This document shows, piece by piece, positions 1 to 10,309 of a stretch of DNA of 64,000 nt. The stretch is from Lumnitzera littorea (Eukaryota; Streptophyta; Magnoliopsida; Myrtales; Combretaceae), in NCBI GenBank assembly GCA_024138015.1, contig JAMXBB010000003.1, positions 30,602,392 through 30,666,391 of the forward strand. The letters are read 5' to 3'. The notes under the pieces were generated by a model, which made no database searches, was not told the origin of the DNA, and saw nothing but the letters and a program-made list of their open reading frames with translations. Every line of letters begins with the position of its first letter. The first letter of the stretch is position 1. Both the position numbers and the translations under genes were made by a program.

Positions 1-255
1 ATAGTCATCAGGCAACTCAATCTAGTAGGCGTTGCGGTTGATCTTCTTCAAGACCTTGAATGGGTTGTCAGCTGTAGGAGATAGTTTACTTTGTCTTAAG
101 TGCAGGAATCTCTCTCGGCTGAGGTGAATCTATACTAAGTCTCTTAGTTAGAAAGAAACAATTCAGTGGCTTCACTTACCAATCTCTTGCTGTCTTTGAT
201 TGAATTTGGCGATCTTCTTAATTATAGACTGGTGCAGTTCATGTAATTCTCAAGC

Positions 256-776
256 TCAATTAATTTCGAATTGACTCTCTTCAGTAGCTGTTGGGGTATT
301 GATCATGTTTAGAGGAATGGTTGGGTTAAGGCCATAGACAACCTTGAATGGTGTCTTCCCTGTAGTACTGTAGATAGTTCGATTGTATGCAAACTCTACG
401 ACTAGTAGGCACAAATCCCAATCCCTCAAGTTCTTCCTTACAACAGCTCTAAGTAGATTACCTAGTGTCTTATTCACCACTTTAGTTTGGCAATTAGTTT
501 GAGGGTAGATACTGGAGCTGAATACAAGTTCGATTCCAAGTTTTCTCCAAAGAGTCTTCCAAAAATAGGTCAAAAATTTTGTGTCCCAATCTGAGACAGT
601 AGTCTTTGGTATCCCATGTAGTAGGACAACCTCTTGCAAAAATAATTCAGTAATATATAAAGCATCATTAGTTTTATGGCACGAATGAAGTGCGTTATCT
701 TGCTAAAATGGTCCACTACAACAAAAATAGAATTTTTCCCTCTAGATGTCTGGGGCAACCTTAGGACAAATTCCAT
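256..776 (-). pseudogene. AC integrase core remnant (Ty3/gypsy)
   Basis: Two overlapping minus-strand reading frames (570-776 and 256-639) together encode an integrase core. The first holds the VVVDHFSK segment that contains the first catalytic Asp. The second holds [15 protein letters not shown] with the second Asp, followed by the Ty3/gypsy hallmarks SIYPQTNCQT and VVEFAYNR. The frame change near 600-640 is a frameshift in the middle of the core. A family-typical PQTDGQTE motif has become PQTNCQTK. The zinc-binding N-terminal part would lie at about 800-1000 and is only seen as fragments. Known role: inserts retrotransposon cDNA into host DNA. This copy cannot make a full protein. Confidence 0.85.
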
Positions 777-1179
777 GCTGAGGTCAGCCTATGGTAAGTT
801 AGGCGTTTGTAGAGGCATGTATTCTCCATGAGGTTCTCTCTTCCCCTTAACACGCTTACACACTTTACAACAACCGACTACCTTATGAACATCCTTGGCT
901 AGACCTAGTCAGTAAAAATTCTCTTTCAATAGATTGACTGTCTTGACTTCCCCAAAGTGGCTAGAAAGTCCACTGCTGTGAGCTTTCTAGACCAACAGTT
1001 TACGTGTGGAGTAATTTAGAATACATAGCCTATGTTCCTTAAACAAATAGCCATCCTTAAAATAATATCCTCCAATAACTAGTCCTTCGCGACATTATTC
1101 AACAATGTAACCAAAGTGAGGGTCATTAACATATTGCTCAATGATGAGTGAGAATCCTAATAGTTTTATTTGCAAAGTG

Positions 1180-1700
1180 GTCAGCAAGGTTTACTGTCGT
1201 GATAAAGCATTAGCGACCACATTTGCACTTCCCTTCTTGTGTCGAATGACGTATGAGAAACCTTCCATGAAATCTAACCATTTAGCTTGCCTCTTCGAAA
1301 GCTTGTTCTGACTCCCAAGATGCTTCAAGGATTCATGGTCAGTATAAATAACAAACTCTCATGGTAACAGGTAACGTTGCCAAATAGTAAGGGCTTGGAA
1401 AGGGAGTATAACTCGTTCTCATACATAGAGTAGTTCAAGGCCGGGCCACTCAGTTTCTCATTATGGTAAGCAACAGGTTGCTGTTCTTGCATCAGAATAG
1501 CATCAATTCTAACTCCTAATACATCATACTCTAGTTCGAAGAGCTTATCAGAATTTGGTAGTGAAGGGACAGGTGCCAAGGTAAGCTTCTCCTTAATCTC
1601 CTTGAAGCTTCGCTCAGCTCGATCACTCCACTTGAACCCTTCATTCTTCTTTGTTAGCTCAGTCAATAAGGTGGCTATTATGCTGAAGTCTTTAATAAAT
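1180..1700 (-). pseudogene. AC RNase H region remnant
   Basis: The minus-strand ORF at 1325-1666 starts in the connection between reverse transcriptase and RNase H (MTELTKKNEGFKWSDRAE, family consensus PLTELTKKN..F.W). It continues through the segment corresponding to L..PNF.K.FE.E.DASG.GIGAVL.Q, here with the catalytic Asp region changed (EYDVLGVRIDAILMQEQQPVAYHNEKL). The YENELYSL motif follows, then the frame is lost around 1325. Downstream fragments ([24 protein letters not shown]) can be followed to about 1200 in other frames. Non-functional. Confidence 0.75.
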
Positions 1701-1729
1701 CACCTATAGAAAGAAGCTAGTCCATGAAA

Positions 1730-2410
1730 ACTTCGAACTTTAGTGACATTCTTCGACATCGGCCATTCCAGAACAGCCTAGATCTTCTCATTATCTGTTC
1801 GGATTCCTTGCCCTAACACTATAAACCCTAGGAACATCACCTCTTTTTGGCAAAACATATACTTCTTCGCATTCCCATATAACTTCTCAGCTCGCAAGAT
1901 GTCAAATACTTTGTGTAGATGTTGAATATAGTCGTTCAGGTCGGCATTATACACCAATAAGTCATTGAAGTATACGATCACACATCTCCCAAGAAAAGAG
2001 AGCATCACATGGTTCATTAACCTCATGAATGTGCTTAACGCATTAATAAGTCTGAATAGCATAATCAACCATTCGTAGAGTTTGTGCCTAGTCTTGAAGG
2101 CGATTTTCCATTCATAGTCTGGCCTCATGTGAATTTGGTGATAGCCACTTCGCAAATCTATCTTTGAAAATCCCTTCGCGCCATTAAGCTCATCTAACAT
2201 GTCATTAAGCCTCGATATCGAGTATCTGTACTTAATAATAATTCGGTTGATTGTTTGGCTATCGATGTACATGCACCATGAACCATCTTTCTTCGAAATG
2301 AGTAGAGCTGGTATAATACAAGGGCTTATGCTCTCTTTCACATATCCTCACTCAGTGAGTTTGTCCCCTTGTCTCTTCAGCTTGGTAGCTTACTCAGGCT
2401 TCATCCTGTA
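1730..2410 (-). pseudogene. AC reverse transcriptase remnant
   Basis: The minus-strand ORF at 1778-2341 encodes the fingers and palm of a Ty3/gypsy reverse transcriptase: ESISPCIIPALLISKKDGSWCMYIDSQTINRI, then the KIDLRSGYHQI box, then AFKTRHKLYEW. The catalytic YxDD box, about 1955-1990, reads YFNDLLVY, so the first Asp of the pair has become Asn (a G-to-A change in GAT/GAC). FLGFIV follows in the expected place. The loss of a catalytic Asp makes this copy inactive apart from its stops. Confidence 0.9.
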
Positions 2411-2980
2411 CGTAGGTCGGTTCAGTAAGGCGGCACCTGGCTGTAGATCAATACAGTGTTCTATGCTTCAGACTGGTGGCAGTCCCTTAGATAATTCTTC
2501 TAGAAATAGGTTGGAAAACTCATTTAGAAAGCTTCAGATTTCTTCTAGGACATCTGGCAATTCCTTCATTTCCATTAATCTTCTAACCAACAAGAACATT
2601 GGTTCATCAGCCTTCTCAATAGATCGGAGCTCTCTACGACTCATCATTAGAGCTTTCTTCTTACTAGCTTGAGTAAGCTGATTATGGGTTTCATTTACTT
2701 AGGACAGGGTTAGTAGTTGCAACAATATCCTCCTCCCGTCTTTAATAAAGGGATAGGCATTCTTGTACTTGTCATATGTAACACGTTAGTTGAATAACTA
2801 AGGTTGTCCTAGCAGCAGATATGAAACTCCCATAGGGACGACATTGCACACTACTTCATCCATGTACACGTTTCCAACACTAAACGGTATAGTCACTTGT
2901 TCAGTTACGTGCAAAGCACCCTTATCATGAAGTCAATGCAACTTATAAGGTCGGGGATGCTTTGAGGTTGGCAGACTTAA
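2410..2980 (-). pseudogene. AC protease-RT linker, degraded
   Basis: On the minus strand this stretch aligns with 7330-7860 of B1 and 49460-50050 of B2, where protease and the protease-RT linker lie. No frame stays open for long. It ends at 2980, where the B1 LTR begins. The protease active-site segment itself is on the other side of B1 at about 10335-10370. Confidence 0.6.
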
Positions 2981-3837
2981 TATTGTAAATCGTAACCAAG
3001 AACAAATAAGGCCGGTCACTGAATGAGTCCAAGCTTGTGAAAAGCTCGAAAAGAGTTAATAGGGAAAGGTACGAAAGGTTGAAAGCAAAGGGTGAAAATA
3101 GTAAGCAAAACCCACAAACAGCTCCAGAGGATATGACGCATCAATGGAACTTTTAAGGACTCACGGCACAATTTGATATGATGCACAAATTGGTCCAATA
3201 AGGTTACTCGCCACCTAAACTTGCTTAAAGGAAAGGATAAGAGTGATGCTGAGAGTAAACAACAGTGTTTATGTAGGGAAGAAGGTACTTAAAAGTGTAT
3301 TAAAGATTATTTGATGTCTTACAATTACAAGTACAAGGGTATTTATACCCGCAAACTAAGGCAACTTGCCCAAAAAGGAAAAGACAAAAAGGACATTTCC
3401 TAAGGGGGGCAATATACATGTTATAAAAGGGAAAAAACGAATAAACAAGGAAAATAATCATTTGTGCTATAGATTCTACATGTGATACTGTACACGTGAT
3501 GATGTGGCATTGGCGAGGTCGTTAGGAGATGTAGACAAAAAAGTACAGATAGATGGACTTATCCGAGTAAGGATGGCTTAATCAATCCGAATTTTCTCTT
3601 TCGGCTTCTCGATAAAGATGATGCTGAGTGATTGTATGGCTCGACACCGGAGAGTTCTTGTCTATTCAACAAACCACAGAATAATGGGTTGTTATATGGC
3701 ATGGCATTAAGGGTGATTTAACAAAGAAGTACTTGGCTTCGGTTGGGGTTGGTTAGAACATAAAGATTCGACGTACCGGCCCCTTTAGTCCTCGGGCTCG
3801 GCTACGAATCAGGGGTCCCATAGCTTAATTCCCATCA
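2981..3837 (-). repeat. B1 3' LTR
   Basis: 857 bp that align with 9421-10304 and with the B2 LTRs. On the minus strand it starts TGATGGGAATTA and ends near CGATTTACAATA, where the terminal CA has become TA. It is preceded on the minus strand by a short purine run (cgaagggaa, rc of 3838-3846), the polypurine tract position. Confidence 0.88.
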
Positions 3838-4099
3838 TTCCCTTCGGGTTGTTTTAGATTTGGAATCAAATTCAAATAGTGTTCACTCAATCCTCCATCA
3901 GGGTGATATGGGCTGAGGTCGACAATGTTAAAGGCGTCAAAAACTCCATAGTCCTCAAGTGGCTCCAACTTATAAGCGTTGTCACTGATTTTCTAGAGGA
4001 CTCTAAAAGGTCCTTTCGCCCTTGCAGATAGCTTGTTCTTCTTTTTGCTTGGGAACCGTTCCTTGTTGAGGTATAGCCATACTAAGTCTCCTAGTTGAA

Positions 4100-5020
4100 A
4101 CTATTTGGTTAACCGACCCTTGGTCTTTTCACGCATTCTCCTAACAGCTTGGTCGATGTGCCAAGTGACCTTGTTGTAGATATGCTGGAGAGATTATGCA
4201 TTGGCCGAGGCATTAGGGATCTCTTGTGCGGGTGCTGGTATAGGGGCGTGGTCGAGGGGCAACTCGGGATTGAATCCATAGACGACCTCAAAGGGAGTCT
4301 ACTTAGTGGTGTTATGTACGGTTCGGTTATAGGAGAATTCGACCATTGATAGGCAGACGTCCCAATCAGCCATGTTCTTGCCTATTGCAACTCGAAGTAG
4401 TGACCCTAAAGTATGATTAACCACCTCTGTTTAGCCGTCGGTTTAGGGGTGACATAAGGTACTGAAGAGCAATTTAATTCCCAGTCGACGCCATAGGGTT
4501 CTCCAGAAATGGCTCAAGAACTTTGGGTCTCTATTAGAGACAACACTTATCGGCACGCCGTATATCCGCATAACCTCCTGTAAGAAAAGTGTAGAATACG
4601 AGGTGTGCCATCTCATTGAATCAATCCATGACAACTATTACAGAATCTTTTCCTCAAGCAGTTTTCGGTAATCCGAGAATGAAGTCTATACTTAACTCAG
4701 TCCACAGTCTCGTTGGAACAAGTAAGGGCATTGCTTTCCCTTGTACGGCTTGACACTTAGTCTTTTTGCACATAACACAACTTTTGACCACTTGGTGCAC
4801 ATCCCTTTGAATTTTTTGCCAAAAGAATTGGCCATTTAATAGTTCATAGGTTCTCTATTCTATAAAGTATCCAGAGAGTTGGCTACTGTGGGCTTCTCTA
4901 ATTAATAATTCCCGTAGGGAACAAGTCGGCACGCACGGTTTCCTGCCTCAGAACAGATAGCCATCATCCACATAAAACTGGTCCACTATCCTCCCTTCCA
5001 CGCATCGCAAAATTATTGGT
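4100..5020 (-). pseudogene. B1 integrase remnant
   Basis: The minus-strand ORF at 4443-4634 encodes an integrase core with [31 protein letters not shown] and LFSTLCHP, where the family has VSDRDPKF and CHPQTDGQTE. The catalytic Asp of the VSD motif has become Asn. The ORF at 4109-4291 covers the C-terminal part of the integrase and the following region. The zinc-binding HHCC segment lies at about 4740-4870 in broken frames. The region is cut at 5020 by the inserted element. Non-functional. Confidence 0.82.
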
Positions 5021-5488
5021 CATAACTCATTCATTTGAACTCTAAATTGAGTAAAACTTGATTCCTTTTCTTCGTTTTCAATCCAAGAACGCGTTCAAAC
5101 CTTGAAATCAAAATTTTACTCAATTAAGTATCAATTTCTTTAAAGAAAACCAAAGATATAAGATAAATACTATAAAATCATCATGTGAAATGTATTTAAA
5201 ATAAGAGTTATCACACCACTTACTAAATTAATGAACAAAAACACCAACTTCCGATAGGGAGAACGAGAAGAGAGGAGTTTTGATGAGAAGTGGTGTGATA
5301 ACTCTTATTTTAAATATATTTCACATGATGATTTTATAGTATTTACCTTATATCTTTGGTTTTCTTTAAAGAAATTGATACTTAATTGAGTAAAATTTTG
5401 ATTTCAAGGTTTGAACGCGTTCTTGGATTGAAAATGAAGAAAAGGAATCAAGTTTCACTCAATTTAGAGTTCAAATGAATGAGTTATG
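5021..5488. repeat. 201-bp inverted repeat with 66-bp loop
   Basis: Left arm 5021-5221 and right arm 5288-5488 are reverse complements over 201 bp. I count four mismatches, all transitions, giving about 98% identity. The 66-bp spacer is 5222-5287. A transcript through it would form a long near-perfect hairpin. The right arm is the start of the LTR-like sequence, so the left arm looks like a head-to-head copy of it. Confidence 0.93.
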
Positions 5489-6537
5489 AAGTTTTAAAAT
5501 TACATAGTCTGAGACACAACTATGTCCCCAGGCTCTGTCCATCCAGGAAAATTTGCCAAAGTCAGAAAGTTACACGACTTTGGGACATGACTGTGTCCCA
5601 GGCTATGTCTGGTGACGAAAAAAGAAACCTTACAATATATTATAAAAGGACATACTAGGGTTTCGCACACAAGATTGGACATTCAAAAGAGAAGAGACTT
5701 GAAGAGAAGGAGAAGAAAAAGGCGAAAGCAACACATAACTTCAAGATTGAAGAGATTTATCATCAACAAAAAGGGGTTTTTCATGTTTTATTTCTTGATT
5801 TTGTAGGAATTCGTTTTTAGTTTCATTATGATAGCTTAAGATTCTTGTATTTAGGATTATGGAACCTAGGGTTTCATGTGACTATTAAATTGATTGATAA
5901 TTTTCAATAAAGTTTGTATCTTTTTTTGATTCAATTATGTTATTTAATTGTTAATTGATATTTCTAGAGTATTAATCTATGATATTATGCAGGATGATTG
6001 AGAAATCACATGTGTAACGAGATCTTGATAAAATTGGAGAGAATTATATGTGTACTTAGAGATAAGATACATGTTTCTTCCGAAAAGTTGTTCTTTTGTG
6101 TGGGAATTCATTATACATTAATGCGATTCTGAATTATATTACTAAGAGAAGAGATTCCGATAAATAATTTAAGATTAGGGTTAATATGCTTGAGAAAAGT
6201 GTTAACTTTAATTATGAATCTCTCTGATCAAGAATAATAGAGATTGAATTGGATACATTTTAAGCGGTCACATGTTAAACACTAGGGGAAATAATTCCTA
6301 AATATGTTGTTTGCTTTCTTGAAGTTGTTCTTAATTTTATCGCTTTCTAAATTGCTTAATTAAGTGTCATAATTAGGTTAGTTTGTTAATTTTAGTATTT
6401 TTAATTCATTCAACTCATCACAATTTTCTAGTTAGATAATAAAGCTAAGGTTAATATTAGTACTCGAAGTCTCTGAGGGATCGACTTGGACTCACATCCA
6501 CTATATTAAAACTGATAAGTGCACTGGCCTGATATTA
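5021..6537 (+). mobile_element. LTR-like insertion inside B1, with inverted terminal duplication
   Basis: Aligning B1 to B2 shows that 5021-6537 is foreign and that B2 48168-48718 has no counterpart in B1. The insertion starts with the 201-bp inverted repeat. From about 5294 (tgtgataactc) it continues as an unbroken plus-strand sequence with a TATA-like stretch (tataaaagga, 5641-5650), a 5' leader rich in GAAG, and near 6475-6530 the phrase gaggatcgacttggactcac followed by gtgcactgg. That last layout resembles the end of the LTR in Athila/Tat-like gypsy elements. No coding region was recognised. The likeliest reading is a solo or partial LTR with its first ~200 bp duplicated head to head. Both junctions show TGGT. 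Confidence 0.6.
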
Positions 6538-7300
6538 TGGTGTAGCGAGGGTATTGAAGTTCCTGATGAACCTTCAGTAAAATGAAGCCAATCCATGGAA
6601 ACTTCCCACGTCGGTACAAGTAACAGGGGTTGGCCATTCAACAATTGCTCGGATCTTCTCATCATCGACTCGTAAGCCTTCTCCACTGACTACATAACCC
6701 AAGAATACCACTTTATGTTGGCCAAAACAACATTTCTTTAGGTTGCTGAATAATCTCTCGGCACAGAGAATATCTAAGATTGCTCTGATATGTTCACAGT
6801 GACTCGGCATATCGACATTGTAGATCAAGATTTCGTTGAAGTACACTACAACACATTTCCCGATGAGATATCTCAGCACATGGTTCATAAGCCTCATGAA
6901 GGTGCTCGAAACATTCGACAAGCCGAAGGGCATGACCATTTACTCGTAAAGTCCATGTTGAGTTTTGAATACAGTCTTCCACTCGTCTCCTAGCCCCATG
7001 CAGATTTGATGGTAGCCAGACTTGAGATCAATCTTTCTGAAAATTTTGGCTCCACTTAGTTCATCCAACATGTCTTCTAGTCTCAGGATCAAATACTTGT
7101 ATTTAATTGTAATTTTGTTCACGGCTCAGCTGTCAACACACATTTGCTAAGTTCCATCTTTTTTCAGCACTAGAAGTGCAGGTACAACACAAGGGCTGAG
7201 ACTCTCTCTCACGTATCCTTTTTCTAGCAATTCATTGACTTGACGTTGAAGCTTAGAAGCCTGCTGAGGATTCATGCAATAAGCTGGCTTGTTCGATAGT
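6538..7300 (-). pseudogene. B1 reverse transcriptase remnant
   Basis: Two adjacent minus-strand frames encode a Ty3/gypsy reverse transcriptase. 6940-7122 gives [22 protein letters not shown] and [11 protein letters not shown]. 6574-6939 gives MVMPFGLSNVSSTFMRLMN, the YxDD box and FLGYVVSGEGL..DDEKI. The YxDD box (about 6826-6850) reads YFNEIL, so both catalytic Asp are lost. A stop separates the two frames at about 6940. The end of the domain (SFHGLASFY) is intact but RNase H is missing because of the insertion at 6537. Confidence 0.9.
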
Positions 7301-7329
7301 GCAGTGCTGAGTATTAAGTCGATGTAGTG

Positions 7330-9246
7330 TTCTATGCCTCGGGTTGAGGGTAACCCTTCATGTAACTATTCTAGGAACAGGTCGATATATTCATCTAATA
7401 GTTCCTTCAACTTCCGGGGTAATTCATCCCACCCCTTCATTTCCAATAGTCGCCTAACCAAAAAGATGGTTGGTTCATCAGCATTAATGGCCTCTCGGAG
7501 CTTGACTTTACTCATCACCAAGCCTTTTTCAATCTACGAGCAAGTTTCATCTGTAACTTGTGAACCTCTCTCATTAACATCGAATTCAGCATGATCTTTT
7601 GATCATCCTTCCTAAACATATGGGTATTCTTATAACTGTTGTGGATGACTCTCCTATCAAACAGCTACGATCTTCTTAACAAAACGTAGGAAGCGTACAT
7701 GGGCAGTATGTTGTGGAGAATCTAGTCGAAGTAATTGCTGATAGTGAGCAGCAGTAGTACTTGTCAAGTGACATATAATGCTCCCTTATCACTTAACCAT
7801 TGCGACTTGTATGGCTTTAGATGCTTAACAGTTGGCAACCTCAGTTTTGAGACGAGGTTGGCTAACGTCACATTAGTGCAACTCCCACTATCCAGATGAG
7901 GGCATACGTTTGTTCATTCACCTTGCAGGTAATATGAAATAAGTTCTCTCTCTGCTCCTCCTCTCGTGATGGTTCCACGCTCATAGTGCATCGAACAACT
8001 ATGAGTAGCTGGTCCAAGTCCTCAGCATACACGTCTTCCTCGATCAACTCTTTCTTAGCATTCTCATTCTTGGTAGGAACCTCCTCCTCCTCAGGTTCCT
8101 CATCCGTACTGTCTACATCTAACTTTAGAGTACCTCCCTTAATGACCATTTTCGTTCGATTCGGGCACTAAGCAGCCATATGTTCAAACCCCTGGCACTT
8201 GAAGCATTTGATCTGGCTAGTCTTCCTACTAGACCCTTGCCCTTTCTCATACATTCGGGTTGGCACTACATCTTTGGGCTGGCTTTTTTGCTTGACTCAA
8301 ACATCTATCATACTTCTCAAATCGGTACTCGGCAGCGTCCGGTGACTTACCTGTCCCGGTCGGCTAGTCGGTACTCTGGTCGTTAATCAACTTCTTCTTT
8401 ACCTCTCTACCCATTGGGCAATCCTAATAGCTTCATCCATTGTGTCAAATCGTTAGAGTTCCACAATGTGTCGAATGTCTCATCTCAACCCAGTGACAAA
8501 CCTTGAAACCGTTCGGGCAGGTGATTTCTCTACTTTGCATCTTATCATAAGCATTTGGAATTCTTAAACATATTCATCAACAGTTCATCCTACTTGTTTC
8601 AACTCCTAAAGCCGTGTGAAAGTATCTTGGAGATATGTTTTCAGCACAAATTTGTTTTTGAGCACCCTCTTCATCTCGGGCCAAGTATTAATCTCTCGGT
8701 ACCCCTCTCTTCTTCTCATGACTTAAAAATTCTTCCACTATGTTGCAGCATATCCAGAAAATTCAACAGCAGCAGTCCTCACTTTCTCATAATCCTCATA
8801 CTGGTAATAATCAAACACATGCTCCACCTTATCTTCCCAATCCAGGTACTCATCAACATTCCCAGACCCATTGAAACTCGGAATCCAATGCTTCTTATGG
8901 TCAGATGCTCTAGAGACTCGTACACGCTCCTCTTCAAAATACTTTTCTTCCTCCTCATCAAGCTCTCTCAAGTTTATCTTTCGCCTTACTCATCCACCAA
9001 CTCCTCCACCTTGAAATGATTAAGTTGGGTTCTAACCTCTAACAGGTTGAGCAGCTTGTGGAGTGTTTTGCGTGACTTCAGTGGGTCGTAAGACAATGCA
9101 TGAACAGGTAGGGTCAAATCTACCAGGAGGTTAGCTACCTCGTTGAGTCTCTCGTTAGTGCTTTTGGGAGTTCCTTGAGACTGACGCCCATGGTGGACAA
9201 CTCCACTATCATCACCGGTACCAATATTCATATTTAGGTTTGTCAT
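7330..9246 (-). pseudogene. B1 gag and protease remnant
   Basis: The gag start is set at 9246 (MTNLNMNIGTGDDSGVVHHG), 160 bp inside the primer binding site, and B2 has the same start at 51411. Going downstream: an acidic segment and RASDHKKHWIPSFNGSGNVDEYLDWEDKVEHVF (8738-8971, the retrotransposon gag domain entry), then the zinc knuckle region at about 8160-8215 (CFKCQGF-H---CPN), then an acidic linker (DSTDEEPEEEEV), then the protease entry ENLFHITCKVNEQTYALI at about 7900. The DSGSC protease active site seen in B2 is thrown out of frame here by a small deletion (about 7880-7900). Known roles: gag forms the virus-like particle, the protease cuts the polyprotein. Broken by several stops. Confidence 0.82.
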
Positions 9247-9406
9247 TTTTCCTCACAGATTCAGAATTTAAACAAACACTTTAGAAAGTGAACAACTAAT
9301 AATACTACAGTCAAATGAACTTAATAACCGACTTTGTTTCAAACAGGCAAAACAAAGTATGACAGAAATCCAAGAAGAGTTAACTATAGTCTACACAAAA
9401 CCTCCA

Positions 9407-9417
9407 CTCTGATACCA
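9407..9417 (-). other. B1 primer binding site (initiator tRNA-Met type)
   Basis: The minus strand reads TGGTATCAGAG, the classical plant PBS complementary to the 3' end of initiator tRNA-Met, three bases from the 5' LTR. Confidence 0.9.
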
Positions 9418-9420
9418 AGA

Positions 9421-10304
9421 TATTACGAACTGTAGCCAAGAACAAATAAGGCTAGTTGCTGAATGGGTCTAAGCTTTTCTAAGTTTATAGAAAGCTTGAA
9501 AAGTGTCGATAAGGAAAGGTACGAAAGGGTAAAAGTAAAGGATGAAAACAGAAAGCAAAACCCATAAACAGCTCCAAAGGATATGACACACAAATGAATA
9601 TGACACACCAATGGAACTTTCGAGAACTCACGGCACAATTCGATGTGATTTACAAATTGGTCCAATGAGGTTACTCGCCACCTAACCTTGCTTAAAGGAA
9701 AGGATAAGAGTGATGCCGAGAATAAACAACGGTGTTTATGTAGGGAAGAAGGTACTCAAAAGTGTATTGAAGATTATCTGATGTCTTACAACTACAACTA
9801 CAAGGATATTTATACCCGCAAACTAGGGCAACTTGCCCAAAAGGGAAAAGACAAAAAGGACATTTCCTAAAGAGGGTAATATACATGTTATAAAGGGGCA
9901 AAAATGAATAAACAAGGAAAATACTCATTGGTGTTACAGATTTTAGATGTGATACTGTACACGTAGCGATGTGGCATTAGTGAGGTCATTAGGAGATGTA
10001 GACAAAAAAGCATGGATAGATGGACTTGTTCGAGTAAGGATGGCTTAATCAATCAGGATTCTCTCTCTCTTCTTCTTAGCAAAGATGATGCCAAGTGATT
10101 GTATAGCTTGACACCAGAGAGTTCTCATCTACTCGGCAAACTACAGAATAATGGGCTATTATACGGCACGGCATTAAAGGTGATTTAACAAGGAAGTACT
10201 CGGCTTCGGCAGGGGTTGGTTGGAACATAAAGATTCGATGTACCAGTCCCTCTAGTCTTCAGGTTCGGCTGCGAGTCAGGGGTCTCGTAGCTTAATTTCC
10301 ATCA
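9421..10304 (-). repeat. B1 5' LTR
   Basis: 884 bp, homologous to 2981-3837 and to the B2 LTRs. It begins next to the PBS and ends cccatca-type (ttccatca, 10298-10304). Visible differences from the left LTR are mostly transitions plus a 25-30 bp local duplication near 9590-9610 (gatatgacacac repeated). Confidence 0.88.
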
Positions 10305-10309
10305 CCTAA

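Larger units (their letters stand above)
2981..10304 (-). mobile_element. Ty3/gypsy retrotransposon B1, two LTRs, nested in AC
   Basis: A complete minus-strand element: 5' LTR 9421-10304, primer binding site 9407-9417, gag and protease about 9246-7330, reverse transcriptase about 7300-6538, integrase about 4900-4100, polypurine stretch next to 3838, 3' LTR 2981-3837. Both LTRs run from tgttg-like (here tattg/tatta, a TG-to-TA change) to cccatca. B2 at 45828-52384 is a second member of the family. Compared with B2, B1 lacks about 550 bp including RNase H and has the 5021-6537 insertion there. All coding regions are broken. Confidence 0.9.
2976..10309. repeat. Target-site duplication flanking B1 (cttaa / cctaa)
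   Basis: The five bases before the left LTR of B1 (2976-2980, cttaa) match the five after its right LTR (10305-10309, cctaa) with one transition. The length is right for Ty3/gypsy integration, and the host element AC reads continuously once B1 is removed. Confidence 0.8.

Noticed and set aside
2199..2672. 157-codon plus-strand frame, and similar frames at 7334, 8555, 11162 and 50791
   Set aside because: They lie opposite the minus-strand reverse transcriptase and gag of the gypsy elements and are antisense shadows.
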